This document shows, one piece after another, positions 36,406 to 47,512 of a stretch of 64,000 nt of DNA. The stretch is taken from positions 91,951,558-92,015,557 of the forward strand of contig CM054178.1 in NCBI GenBank assembly GCA_028829895.1, written 5' to 3'. The notes under the pieces were generated by a model. The model had not been told where the DNA came from. It searched no databases and saw only the letters and a program-made list of their open reading frames with translations. The translations under genes were made by a program, and so were the position numbers. The stretch's first letter is position 1; each line of letters starts with the position of its first letter. Source of the stretch: Sinotaia quadrata (lineage: Eukaryota > Mollusca > Gastropoda > Architaenioglossa > Viviparidae).

Positions 36406-36805
36406 GTCGTTTTAGTGTGTGCAACGATCACGATCTTGGTGTGATCTTCCATTGACGTCATGAACCGGACACACAAACTAGGGGCCTAACTGCCAGAGTG
36501 TTTCTGCGAGATTTACAGCAACTGTACTCGACCGGGTGGGTGGGTGGAACTGGTTTTGAAATTTCTGATGGAAGGACTCTTCAACCATCTAGTTTCTCAC
36601 ATCGCTTAAATTAATTAATAAGAAAACTTACAATATTTATAAAGAGATCCTTCATTGAGACTTGACGCATACAATTAACTTTCCCTTCCCCAATAATAAA
36701 GAAAGAAAAATGTTAAAATAGTAATAATATTAAATTATTGACAATGATGCAGGTATGACTAAGATATTTATTCAATCATATTATTACGTGTTATTTATTT
36801 GGTAG
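36406..36805. other. Unique sequence with CRE
   Basis: A perfect TGACGTCA lies at 36453-36460 in a GC-richer patch (ending in gggtgggtgggtgg at about 36534-36547). No first exon was recognised. Confidence 0.45.
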
Positions 36806-36807
36806 GC

Positions 36808-37018
36808 CTTCGCTATTGGCAGACTTTGTATCTGTTGAGTGGTATTCCTGTGTAGAATACCTGTGTAGGCATGGATTAAATTGCTTACATACGCCGGAGT
36901 GTAGAAAGGGCTGTCACAAAAAACTACTTAACTTGCCCGTAACTGTTTTCGAGAGCAGTCGTGAATCAGACTTCCTAGATAAATCGAGGTCGCCTATGCC
37001 GAAGACACATTCACACAC
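36808..37018 (+). CDS. Candidate Cys-rich coding exon
   Basis: After a T-rich stretch ending ATTTGGTAG (acceptor, AG about 36806), the plus strand is open for about 70 codons. Cys spacing is C-x4-C-x5-C-x5-C-x3-C (core CVEYLCRHGLNCLHTPECRK). Charged residues follow (FESSRESDFLDKSRSPMPK), before the frame runs into CACACT microsatellite. The composition is protein-like and repeat-free, and the Cys/His cluster could bind metal or form disulfides. No family is recognised and no donor is obvious before the microsatellite. The exon may be partly pseudogenised by the adjacent hAT insertion. Confidence 0.28.
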
Positions 37019-37045
37019 TCGCACGCACACTCACCCTCTCACACA

Positions 37046-37216
37046 CAGTGCCATCTTAGTTAACTCAAGAGCACGTTGGGCAGTTTGCCCGGGGCCTCAC
37101 GAGTAGGGGGCATTTTATCGATCACTTACATTTGTATTCCTGTGAGTAGTTGTGTAGGCAGGGGTCCCAGTGAACTGCTTTGCCTGTGGTCCAATATTGC
37201 TGTTAAGAGGGCCCTG
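37046..37216. mobile_element. hAT-type MITE (171 bp) with 8-bp TSD
   Basis: The termini CAGTGCCATCTTAGTTAAC (left) and CAGGGCCCTCTTAACAGCA (right, reverse complemented) are inverted. The flanking octamers ctcacaca (37038-37045) and gtcacaca (37217-37224) match at 7 of 8 positions, as hAT elements leave. The right half is homologous to the MITE at 22309-22447. Confidence 0.72.
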
Positions 37217-37409
37217 GTCACACACGCATACTCACATCTTCACATATAAACACTATCATACCACTTCATCCTTGCTTGTAAAGTATATTTATTAAATCTA
37301 GCAAGTGTACGCATTCAATTTAAAAATAATATACTGCAAACAGCTTGCTCCCTTTCGACTTAAACACAAAATGAATAAAAGCTTAGCTAAGTCTAAATCG
37401 GCAGCAAGG

Positions 37410-37430
37410 TATTTATAACTGGCGCGTGAC
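37410..37430 (+). promoter_or_regulatory. TATA-like box upstream of the 51-bp insertion
   Basis: TATTTATAA (37410-37418) followed by GC-rich ctggcgcgtgac. The 51-bp element starts 34 bp downstream of the first T. Confidence 0.25.
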
Positions 37431-37443
37431 TAATAGCCAGCAG

Positions 37444-37494
37444 CCAGCGCGAAACCGGCGGAAGCCGGAAGCGCCCCTTACACTAGCAAGCAAG
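37444..37494 (+). mobile_element. 51-bp GC-rich hairpin insertion, copy 1
   Basis: A 51-bp unit is flanked by a perfect 13-bp direct repeat TAATAGCCAGCAG (37431-37443 and 37495-37507). It starts CCAGCGCGAAACCGGCGG and ends TAGCAAGCAAG. It folds as GCGC...GCGC around a CCGGC-GGAA-GCCGG hairpin with a GNRA-type loop. A second copy of identical length with its own TSD is at 57663-57713. The element type is unknown. It is far shorter than normal SINEs, and TSDs of different length favour target-primed or similar insertion over a cut-and-paste transposase. Confidence 0.7.
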
Positions 37495-37764
37495 TAATAG
37501 CCAGCAGTGGATGGCCTACTTGGTCGGTTTTGGACATAGCAGTCATGGTGCCCTATTTAAAACACCTACGCACACAAAAGCGTGTTTCGTTTTTGTTGGC
37601 TTGCGTCATTTCCCGTAGCACATAATGTTTCATAATAAATTTATATGTCCAGTTTATTAATTTATTAACTAATGTAACGGCCGTCAACAGTATCGCGTAT
37701 ATTCAAGAAACGTTCTTGAAAAGAAAACGCTAGAGAAATTGCGCGACAATATTACAAAGCACAG

Positions 37765-38245
37765 TAGAACCAATACAACCAGACTATTTAGTAAAACCAG
37801 ACTAAAGTACTAGTACAACCAGACTAAAATACTAGTACAACCAGACTAATTAGTAAAACCAGACTAAAGTACTAGTACAACCAGACTAACTAGTATAACC
37901 AGACTAAAGTACTAATACAACCAGACTAATTAGTAAAACCAGACTAAAATACTAGTACAACCAGACTAATTAGTATAACCAGACTAAAGTACTAATACAA
38001 CCAGACTAAAATACTAGTACAACCAGACTAACTAGTATAACCAAACTAAAGTACTAATACAACCAGACTAAAATACTAATACAACCAGACTAATGCACTA
38101 GTACAACCAGACTAATTAGCACAAACAGACTAATGCACTAGTATAACCAAACTAAAGTACTAAAATACTAATACAACCAGACTAATGCACTAGTACAACC
38201 AGACTAATTAGCACAAACAGACTAATGCACTAGTATAAAGAATAA
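37765..38245. repeat. About 19-20-bp minisatellite with two-unit blocks
   Basis: ACTAGTACAACCAGACTAA repeated about 24 times with variants (aattagtaaaacc, atgcactagt, aaacagactaat) arranged as larger blocks. Confidence 0.95.
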
Positions 38246-38263
38246 AGTATTAATGCAACAAGA

Positions 38264-38267
38264 CTAA

Positions 38268-38298
<31 letters not shown>
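38264..38298. repeat. (CTAT)n at a LINE 3' end
   Basis: Nine CTAT units directly adjoin the stop codon of the minus-strand LINE fragment, so they may be the element's own 3' tail. Confidence 0.95.
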
Positions 38299-38444
38299 CC
38301 TCAGTCTTGTCGACCGTTGGGACACCAATGATGATCTGACAATCACTTTCCTCCATTCCATTCTGTTCTCTGCTAATCTTACTGAATTGCTCAGTTTTAG
38401 TCCTGTCCATTCTGAGATGTTAACCTCCCATCTTTTCCTCCTTT
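38290..38444 (-). pseudogene. LINE retrotransposon ORF2 C-terminus (RTE/Jockey-like)
   Basis: Minus strand, open for 50 codons to TAG at 38290-38292. It contains RRKRW, then NISEWTGLKLSNSVRLAENR, MEWRKVIVRSSLVSQR and STRLRD. This Trp-rich pattern (RQRKRW, EWTGL, a RLAENR-type motif, WRK, then a short basic tail) is the conserved end of non-LTR retrotransposon ORF2 proteins, downstream of the reverse transcriptase. Only the last part is present, with no stop or frameshift, so this is a 5'-truncated insertion as is typical for LINEs. The second fragment at 60939-61105 has the same pattern. The exact clade is not assignable from this piece. Confidence 0.8.
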
Positions 38445-38599
38445 AGGTAGACAATGCTTTAAAAACCAGCATTAGGTGGATCTCAGTGTATATTTACAAA
38501 ATCATACTCGAATTCACAGGAAAAACTATTGAAAAATGAAATATGTCAAAGGTATTTACAGTAAAGATAACAGTAAGAGAGAATAATGGCAAAATGAAG

Positions 38600-39868
38600 T
38601 TTTATTTATACAAATAAATAGTTCAAGACTTAGGCAGACCACATATTTGTCTGCCTAATGTTGTGGGTCGGCATAAGGCTGGTTATTAAGCATGTTTTTT
38701 GTTTTTTCTGCTTAGGTATCAGATAATAGAAATGGAGTTATTAGAGTTAAATGTGTAAATTTACATGACTTGGATTAAACACTACTTGACAGTCTTTCAT
38801 TTCTTTTGTAACATTGTCACAACGTCAAAATGTCCATACACGGCACATGTTCCCGCCACTGGAAATTCTGACCCACTGCTGTATTTTTTGAATGTCTCCT
38901 CCCATGTCACTCCTTCACATAGGACACAATTTCAGCAATTCTGGTAATGTCACTGCACCAGAATGTAGCCAGCTTATTTTGCTCTGATACATCAATAGGG
39001 CACAGAGTACTCCCTTATGCTTACACAACTGCAACACACTGTAGGTTTCTTGCATTTCCCCAAGCCACTCAAACCACAAGGAGTGAACAATGAAGTGTAG
39101 CTGGGAACTTGAAAGTTGAACTTGAGGCTCCACTTATGACTCACAGCTCAAGGTTGAACTCACGCTCACATGGTGAGACTCAAACCAAAAAAGGCACTTG
39201 ATCACTGCAACATATAGTTAAGGAGCAAGCCTAAGTTTCCTATTCATCATAATATAACTCCATACTATCTGACACTCCATTCTCAAGCTTACAATTCCTG
39301 CAATGGTATTCACTAGCCCCAAGCACACACATGGTAAAATAAACACAGTGTATCAAGCAATGTCACATATTAATACACCACTTGGGTGCAGCTTAGACCA
39401 AACTTTTGTACTAAAAAAAAATCACCTCACAAAGACGACTTTACATAAACACAAATATAACATGTCATAGTAAATTGCATGAAATGTTTCTAAGTCCATT
39501 TCTCTCTCAATCAGTCAATTACACTCACCACTCAAGCTAATGACTGCCTCAAGCCGGACTTCTTCCTTCTACTTCAAATTCAAAAATGATTAAGATATAA
39601 AATTCTAAAATTAAAATTCCTTCAACTCAGCTCATTTGCTAGTCTCATTCTCATAAATGATTATCTTTGGATAATAGGAAACTGCTCATTCAGTTTCCAT
39701 TAGGTCAGCAAATTTAGAATATCCTTGCCTTAGGCTGTTTACTTCAAACTCAGACACTTTCAAATTAACATCATAAGGAATCCAAAGGTCAGGTCACTCT
39801 GACAATTTAGCAGTTTATTATAACAATTAAATTTAAAAATAAGGAGAGGCAAATTTACTCTGTCTCAC
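38600..39868 (-). mobile_element. TGTGGCGG-family element, copy F
   Basis: Minus-strand copy of the E/G subfamily. The 5' terminus near 39868 reads TGAGACAGAGTAAATTTGCC (reverse complement), a diverged TGTGGCGG end. The body matches E (AGCAATTCTGGTAA, ATTACACTCACC and AAATGATT words). The 3' boundary is uncertain. Confidence 0.6.
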
Positions 39869-39884
39869 TATATATAGGAGGCAC

Positions 39885-40805
39885 CCATCCACCTGACATC
39901 AATATTTCCACAAAACCACATTCTAAGGGATAATAGTTTGCATAGGCGAAGCTGCAATAGATTTTTCATGTGCTTTTCATAATGCAGTCACAAGTTTTTT
40001 GCTCATCTTATTACTTTCAATTGAACATGCTTTCTTCTCACATGTAGAACACTGATTCACTGCCGTTCTCTCAAGGCTTACCTGGTGCACTTAAGTAGTA
40101 CAACAATTGTAGCAATTTCCAGTAACTTCATTGTACTGGAAATTCCATGATGTAGTCATCATACTTTGCTACCATACATCAACAGAGTGCAGTGTATTCC
40201 TTATACTTACACACTGAAGTAGATACTCCTCTGTCATAGTGGTATAATCAGTAAACCAGAAGATTGAGTTAAAACAAGGACAGGCTGCTTATTCCCTGTA
40301 AAATAGAGACAGGGGGACTAATAGTAAGTTTCCAATTTATTCATCTTTAACTCCATTCTCTCTTACATTCAAGTCTCAACTTAGAGTTTCTTGCAACAGT
40401 ATTTATTAGCCTGATACATACACACAGCATAATAAATACAGAATATCAGTATCATGAGTACATTCACTAGAAACAATGTCAAGTGTTTAGAATATTCCAT
40501 ACATGCATATTAGTTCAAAACTTTGTAGAAATAATAGTCTACTCACAGAATACATCTCTACACAAAACACAAGTATAACATATCAATAGCAAAATGCACA
40601 AAATATTTCTAAGTCCATTCTCTCTCAATCAGTCAATTAACTATGCTAATGGCACCTTTCATGACCGAACTTCTTGCCACCCCAAATTCAAATGATTAGA
40701 CAATAATTTCTTTACAGACAGTAAACTTTTGATCTCAGCTCAGTAGCTGGTCTTGTTCTTGTAATCTTCACCATTGATAATAAAAACGAATCCATTTAGA
40801 ACTCT
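39885..40805 (-). mobile_element. TGTGGCGG-family element, truncated copy F2
   Basis: A second E-type copy lies directly behind F, with ATCAACAGAGTGCAGTGTAT, AACATATCAATAGCAAAATG and CAATCAGTCAATTAACT. It lacks both termini. Confidence 0.6.
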
Positions 40806-40811
40806 TATGGA

Positions 40812-42418
40812 TCGTGTGATGCCAATGCCACTTAGTTAATGGTTCTGATTATTATTAATTAATTAATTTTCCATAACTAATTACAAGTGATGAGAATCTT
40901 AATTTATATTATTGATGATTCTCAAGCAGACATCACTCGTCTCTCTCACTTGGCAGATACATGACACTGTAAACGTTTTCTCTTTTCCACAACATTAAAG
41001 ACAAATATTTACCATCACACACTATTTCCATAAGGTGGAAAACTTCTTACTAAAGGAGAAGACAAATCTGTTTTTAATCTATGTTTAGCTGCCTTAATCC
41101 ATCCACTTTCTTCTCCAACATAAGGTTATCATATGTATAAGAAGGTCAATAAATTTAACTATAAATATATTAAATCAACAATCAAATATACATATGACAA
41201 TACAATGAAAAATAATACTTGACATCAATATTTCCTTGAAACCACATTTGAATAATTTCCTTATTACACAGTATATATTCTAAAATACAATTCAACAATG
41301 TCAGTACAAATTGCAGGATAATTTCTATGAGAGAACAGAAATGGAGTTTTAGAGATAAGCAATACTAGTTTTTAATAAACCAATTTGAGTGAAGTCTCAA
41401 TAGTCTTTCATGTGCTTTACAACAGTGTCACAAGTTTTGTCCACATCAACAGTGTCTCTCTTCACTTCAAAAACACTGGTGGGCTATTATGCTCTCAAAG
41501 ACACTTTAAGTGCCTCTTCACCCTGTCAGTTCCTTCAAGCAGAATAACAATTTTAGCAATTTCTGGTAACTTCTCTGTACCAGAAATTATTCATGTAATC
41601 AGCATATCTTGACACCACACACACCACTCCCCACCTTTACCATGGTCGCTAGTAGCAGTTCACAAACAGTAACCAGGATTCAAATCACACATGGAAAGAA
41701 ATAGAAAAGGATGTTTGCCTGGGAAAATATAACCAAGGAGCAATTCTAAGTTCCAGTTTTTCACTTTATAACTCCTTTCTTTCTTACATTCCAGTCTCAA
41801 CTTACAGTTTCCTGCAGTGGTATTTATTAGCCCAATACACGCGCACAGCATAATAAATACAGCATATCAAATTAGTAGCACACTATATACGAGCAGCTTA
41901 GTTCAAGCATTTGTAGAAATAATAGTCTACTCACATAATAATCTCTACATAAATATTTGTAGAAATAATAGTCTACTCACATAATAATCTCTACATAAAT
42001 ATTTGTAGAAATAATAGTCTACTCACATAATAATCTCTACATAAGACACACGTATAACATATTGATAGCAAAAAACAAACGAAATCTTTTTAAGCCCATT
42101 CTCTCTCAATCAGTCAACTAACTCACCTTTAAGCTAACGTCCGCCTTTCGTGCCCAAACTTCTTGCCACTCCAAATTCAAGTGATTAGACAATAGATTTC
42201 TTTACAGCAGATAAACTTTTGATCTCAGCCCATTGGCTGGTCTCATTCTCATTAATCATAAACATTGGATAATAAAAACTATTCCCCCAGTTGGGATGGT
42301 TTGCATTACATCAGCAAATTCTAGCATATTCTCAACTCGGGTTGTTTACTTCAAACTCTGACACTTTATTGGCTAATAGTGCTCAGTTAACTTCACTGCA
42401 TTCACCACTACATTGGCG
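40812..42418 (-). mobile_element. TGTGGCGG-family element, near-complete copy G
   Basis: Minus strand. The 3' terminus is at about 40812 (TGTGATGCCAATGCCACTTA on the plus strand). Family 3' sequence follows (AAGTGATGAGAATCTTAATT, TTCCACAACATTAAAGACAA), then the E-type middle. The 5' end is diverged around 42330-42418 (TTTATTGGCTAATAGTGC). It contains a 47-bp triplication at 41902-42045. Confidence 0.68.
41902..42045. repeat. 47-bp triplication inside copy G
   Basis: ATTTGTAGAAATAATAGTCT and ACTCACATAATAATCTCTAC three times. Confidence 0.95.
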
Positions 42419-42419
42419 A

Positions 42420-42667
42420 CGTAGAAACCGATAACTATGCCTTGGACTCAACAAGAAGGTTAATTTTAGAAAATTAGAAAATTTAGAAATACTGTTTACT
42501 TGTTAGCTCAAGGGTTTATGAAGAAATAAACTAAAGAATCATTGTTTGCTGAAAGATTAATGAAAATAAAACAAACTGAAGACAAGTTTGTTCAATGATT
42601 CATGAAGAGACATACTATAAAATCATTGTCTACAGTTTTTGCTACAGGTTAAAAGAAATTAGAAATA

Positions 42668-42713
<46 letters not shown>

Positions 42714-43245
42714 CTATATATAGTTAATGAAGTGAAATAAGAAATCTAGTTACTCGTCTATTTCACTTTTAACAATGAAAGAGCCTGAAGCTATATTTTG
42801 ATGGTTATTTTGTACTCTCAAACTAATAATCATTTTGCATATGTTTTAACTGTCGACTGTGTTTCGAATTGCATTTGGTTTCATAAAACCGAAACGAAAC
42901 CAGAAACAATGTGCGACTGGTTTAACAGTTTTGAAATTCTATACTACGGAAACCTATTTTTAAAAACATGGCTTTGTGTAACTCTATATTGATCCTATGA
43001 CAACAATATAACCACCACCACCACCCCTGAACATACTAAAGTATGGTTTATCATTCTAGATTCTTCAAGCAACTTTCATATTTCAACATGACAAGCATGA
43101 TTTGCAGAAATATTTTAGAAGAGAGTACTATCTAATGAAGCATTTTATACTGGTCTTTTTATTTGCAAGTGTTCTATGCTTGTGTGCGTGCGTGCGTCTG
43201 TGTACATATTTATGTGTGTGTTGTATAGTGAGATAACCACATTGG
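42420..43245. other. Unique AT-rich sequence with (TA)n
   Basis: (TA)n lies at 42672-42711. A 64-codon plus frame at 42798-42992 (containing TETKPETMCDWFNSFEILYY) has no splice or start support. Confidence 0.45.
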
Positions 43246-43250
43246 TCTGA

Positions 43251-43470
43251 GGACTACAAAACAATAATAACAGGTAAGTTTTCTTTGTGACTCAGGACTA
43301 CAAAACAATAATAACAGGTAAGTTTTCTTTATGACTCAGGACTACAAAACAATAATAACAGGTAAGTTTTCTTTTTGACTCAGGACTACAAAACAATAAT
43401 AACAGGTAAGTTTTCTTTGTGACTCAGGACTACAAAACAATAATAACAGGTAAGTTTTCTTTGTGACTCA
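43251..43470. repeat. 44-bp array with perfect splice-site consensus, 5 units
   Basis: Each unit reads CTCAG, then GACTACAAAACAATAATAAC, then AG|GTAAGTTTTCTTTGTGA. CAG|GTAAGT is a perfect 5' splice site, and TTTTCTTTGTGACTCAG|G is an acceptor-like tract. The units therefore resemble a tandem of 22-nt exons with 22-bp introns. Confidence 0.95.
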
Positions 43471-43484
43471 GCGTATGCGAGAAC

Positions 43485-43535
43485 ATAGCACTACACACCG
43501 GTAGCACTACACACCGGTAGCACTACACGACGGTC
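43485..43535. repeat. 16-bp triplication
   Basis: TAGCACTACACACCGG repeated, the third copy diverging to cacgacgg. Confidence 0.9.
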
Positions 43536-43779
43536 ATGTATTCTCTTTGGCTATGAATCGTATGATGGAACCAACGCGAGTTTAATTCCTTTCCTAACCT
43601 TCACCTTGACAGTGATGTTCGACATGATAGTTGAAAGATAACAGCTTCGGTTTCAAACTATTTTATTGTCAAATATTTAGTTATTCACATCCCTCTGACA
43701 GGTTTGTGTACAATAGTGAATGTGGCTTGTGCGTGTGAATATTATTATGTTTATTCAGCCCTTATGCAGGTGTTGCTTG

Positions 43780-44080
43780 AATATGTACGTGTTTGTATGA
43801 ATATGTTGCGTGTGCGTATGTACGTGTTTGTATGAATATGTTGCGTGTGCGTATGTACGTGTTTGAATTAATATGTTGTGTGTACATATGTACGTGTTTG
43901 TATGAATATGTTGCGTGTGCATATGTACGTGTTTGAATTAATATGTTGTGTGTACATATGTACGTGTTTGTATGAATATGTTGCGTGTGCGTATGTACGT
44001 GTTTGTATGAATATGTTGCGTGTGCATATGAACGTGTTTGTATGTATGCGTGTGCATATGTACGTAATTGTGTGAATGTC
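43780..44080. repeat. About 36-bp minisatellite
   Basis: GTGTGCGTATGTACGTGTTT and GTATGAATATGTTGC, about eight units with a fttgaattaatatgttgtg-type variant alternating. The frames over it are read-through. Confidence 0.93.
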
Positions 44081-44193
44081 ACGTTTGTGTACACGCATGA
44101 GCATTTAAGTATACTTGAATGTGAATGTGTGAGTATATATTTATTACATACATGTGTGTATCTGTGTGCGTGTGTCTGTGTGTACGTGCTGTG

Positions 44194-44194
<1 letters not shown>

Positions 44195-44266
<72 letters not shown>
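44195..44266. repeat. (TG)n microsatellite
   Basis: About 35 uninterrupted TG units. Confidence 0.98.
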
Positions 44267-44640
44267 GGTCATCATGGAAGGGAATAGATTGGACGCACTT
44301 TTCGTTACATAACTTGCCTTTATGCATGTATAACTCTGAGCACAAACTGTACATAGCACAAACAAGGAAAATAATACATGGACTGCGAAATGTGAAGACA
44401 TTGACTATACCACACATCTCACCAACACCAAGCAGAATTGAATAAGGCGACTGTAACCGTATCATGTTCGTAAACAATATGGCCCGGGTAATATGCTAAT
44501 GCACAATACCCAATACCACCACCATCAAAACCGCAAGTTTGTCTCGCTCTGATTCTTCAGAGCAAAAACCTTCGACTACCACCACCCCCATCCCGCGACA
44601 AGCAGTCCTGCTAGATATGCTAGAACAATGTTGGCAAGAA
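44267..44640. other. Unique sequence after (TG)n
   Basis: A plus frame to a TAA at 44443-44445 (containing YIAQTRKIIHGLRNVKTLTI) is protein-like for about 55 codons. It begins inside the microsatellite and has no splice support. Confidence 0.35.
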
Positions 44641-44659
44641 TGCATATAATAAGATGGAT

Positions 44660-44790
44660 ATATAAAAAAAGTTTATACTTTAATTTATAATCATCGTATG
44701 ACAAACAGACATTTCAATGGACAGATAACACAGTTTAGACTTTAATTTATAATCATCGAAAGACAAACAGACATTTCAATGGACAGAAAA
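44660..44790. repeat. 61-bp tandem duplication
   Basis: CTTTAATTTATAATCATCG and GACAAACAGACATTTCAATG occur twice. Confidence 0.92.
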
Positions 44791-44879
44791 AAAGAACGAG
44801 GAAGAAGCAAACATATAGATGGATATAAGGACATATACAATGGCAAGCTGGTTTGAAGTTTGGTTGACTGGTTAAACAG

Positions 44880-44925
44880 ACAGACAGATATAGATAGATA
44901 GATAGATAGATAGACAGACATATAG

Positions 44926-44996
<71 letters not shown>
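44880..44996. repeat. GATA and (GA)n microsatellites
   Basis: GATA units near 44892-44912, then about 34 GA units at 44929-44996. Confidence 0.97.
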
Positions 44997-44998
<2 letters not shown>

Positions 44999-44999
44999 C

Positions 45000-45385
45000 G
45001 ATATATTCATTCATTTAATAGCTAAAATAATCCAAAGTAAAGAAACATCAATGCTATACATTACATGACTTCAGGATTAATAACAAGCGCGTATCTATCA
45101 TTTTGCACTTAATTAGTTTACAACCATGGAGCTAAAACTTCCAGCTGATTTACGGTACTTTTATTTCCATGAGTGAATCATTTATTTATTATTCACGGCA
45201 TACGACCACCATATTCATACACTCAGTGCAAAAAAACATAATCACTAAGCGTTAATGTCACGATTTAAAAAAAAGTGAACTAAACGTTAATGTCACGAGT
45301 TTATAAAATGAACTAAACGTTACTAGTGCTCTAAATATCTTTTGAAGGCAGTGACACTCTTGATAAACGTATTTTAGGTAATCTG
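45000..45385. other. AT-rich sequence, no gene recognised
   Basis: A short threefold repeat of TGAACTAAACGTTAATGTCACGA-like words lies near 45240-45320. Nothing else. Confidence 0.5.
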
Positions 45386-45389
45386 GACT

Positions 45390-45808
45390 TAAGTCGTTGT
45401 AGTTAGAAACTTGTTCATATTTAAGTAGTTGTAGTTAGAAACTTGTTCATATTTAAGTAGTTGTAGTTAGAAACTTGTTCATATTTAAGTCGTTGTAGTT
45501 AGAAACTTGTTCATATTTAAGTCGTTGTAGTTAGAAACTTGTTCATATTTAAGTCGTTGTAGTTAGAAACTTGTTCATATTTAAGTAGTTGTAGTTAGAA
45601 ACTTGTTCATATTTAAGTCGTTGTAGTTAGAAACTTGTTCATATTTAAGTCGTTGTAGTTAGAAACTTGTTCATATTTAAGTCGTTGTAGTTAGAAACTT
45701 GTTCATATTTAAGTCGTTGTAGTTAGAAACTTGTTCATATTTAAGTCGTTGTAGTTAGAAACTTGTTCATATTTAAGTCGTTGTAGTTAGAAACTTGTTC
45801 ATATTACA
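45390..45808. repeat. 32-bp minisatellite, 13 units
   Basis: AAGTCGTTGTAGTTAGAAAC and TTGTTCATATTT, 32 bp, with tag/tcg variants only. Confidence 0.98.
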
Positions 45809-45849
45809 CACTACTTCTTATTCATAGCTATACACTGGATTTGGCATCA

Positions 45850-46245
45850 CAATGAGCATGACAAGTTATAATTGGCATGTCAGATCACAATGGGCATGAC
45901 AAGCTACAACGGGCATGACATATCCCAATGGGCATTTTATAATGGCATGATATGTTACAATGTGCATGAATGTCACAATGGGCGTGACATGATAAAATGG
46001 CATGTCATGTAACAATGGGCATGATATGTCACAGTGGGCATGACAAGTTACAATAGGCATGACATGTCACAATGGGCATGACTAGTTACAATGGACATGA
46101 CATGTTACAATGGGCATGACATGTTACAATGGGCATGAATGCAACATTGGTCATGATATGTTACAATGGACATGACATGTTACAATGGGCATGACATGTT
46201 ACAATGGGCATGAATGCAACATTGGTCATGATATGTTACAAGTAC
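45850..46245. repeat. About 21-bp minisatellite
   Basis: ACAATGGGCATGACATGTT units, about 18 imperfect copies, with a duplicated larger block at 46095-46230. Confidence 0.93.
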
Positions 46246-46544
46246 TTATAGGGGAATACCGGTGTCTACGTGATTTTCATTCCACTTATCCACTTATATC
46301 TAAATGTAACTATGCACTTTAAATCTCTATAATACTAACACATATACTTCAATACCAAGGTCTTCGTTACAAGTCTATACAAGTCTATATCAAATCTATC
46401 ACTGGTATTAAAACTGCTTTGCATTTTCTCTTTATAATTGTCCTAAAATCTTATTTTAAATATTCAAATAAAATTTCTTCATATTCATCTCTGATTGTGT
46501 TACACCAAAAGAAAAAATCGTTTTCGTATATCTTCCCCTCACCT

Positions 46545-47512
46545 TGCCCCTACATCTTGTCTTTAGTCTCCTTGCCCCTACATTTTTTAAGTTTGTCTTT
46601 CGTCTCCTTGCCCCTACACTTTTAGTTTGTCTTTTGTCTCCTTGCCCCTACATTTTTAAAGTTTGTCTTTCGTCTCCTTGCCCCTACACTTTTAGTTTGT
46701 CTTTTGTCTCCTTGCCCCTACATTTTAAGTTTGTCTTTAGTCTCCTTGCCCCTACATTTTTTAAGTTTGTCTTTCGTCTCCTTGCCCCTACACTTTTAGT
46801 TTGTCTTTTGTCTCCTTGCCCCTACATTTTTAAAATTTGTCTTTCGTCTCCTTGCCCCTACACTTTTAGTTTGTCTTTTGTCTCCTTGCCCCTACATTTT
46901 TAAAGTTTGTCTTTCGTCTCCTTGCCCCTACACTTTTAGTTTGTCTTTCGTCTCCTTGCCCCTACACTTTTAGTTTGTCTTTCGTCTCCTTGCTCCTACA
47001 TTTTTAAAGTTTGTCTTTCGTCTCCTTGCCCCTACACTTTTAGTTTGTCTTTTGTCTCCTTGCCCCTACATTTTTAAAGTTTGTCTTTCGTCTCCTTGCC
47101 CCTACACTTTTAGTTTGTCTTTCGTCTCCTTGCCCCTACACTTTTAGTTTGTCTTTCGTCTCCTTGCTCCTACATTTTTAAAGTTTGTCTTTCGTCTCCT
47201 TGCCCCTACACTTTTAGTTTGTCTTTTGTCTCCTTGCCCCTACATTTTTAAAGTTTGTCTTTCGTCTCCTTGCCCCTACACTTTTAGTTTGTCTTTCGTC
47301 TCCTTGCCCCTACACTTTTAGTTTGTCTTTCGTCTCCTTGCTCCTACATTTTTAAAGTTTGTCTTTCGTCTCCTTGCCCCTACATTTTTAGTTTGTCTTT
47401 CGTCTCCTTGCTCCTACATTTTTAGTTTGTCTTTTGTCTCCTTGCCCCTACACTTTTAGTTTGTCTTTCGTCTCCTTGCCCCTACACTTTTAGTTTGTCT
47501 TCAGTCTCGTAG
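46545..47512. repeat. 36-40-bp pyrimidine-rich minisatellite, about 26 units
   Basis: GTCTCCTTGCCCCTACACTT and TTAGTTTGTCTTTC. Long (TTTTTAAAG) and short (CTTTTAG) variants alternate to give a higher-order pattern. The plus strand is strongly C/T-rich for almost 1 kb. Confidence 0.97.

Noticed and set aside
46419..46903. Pro/Leu/Ser-rich repeat ORFs
   Set aside because: Translation of the 36-40-bp pyrimidine array.
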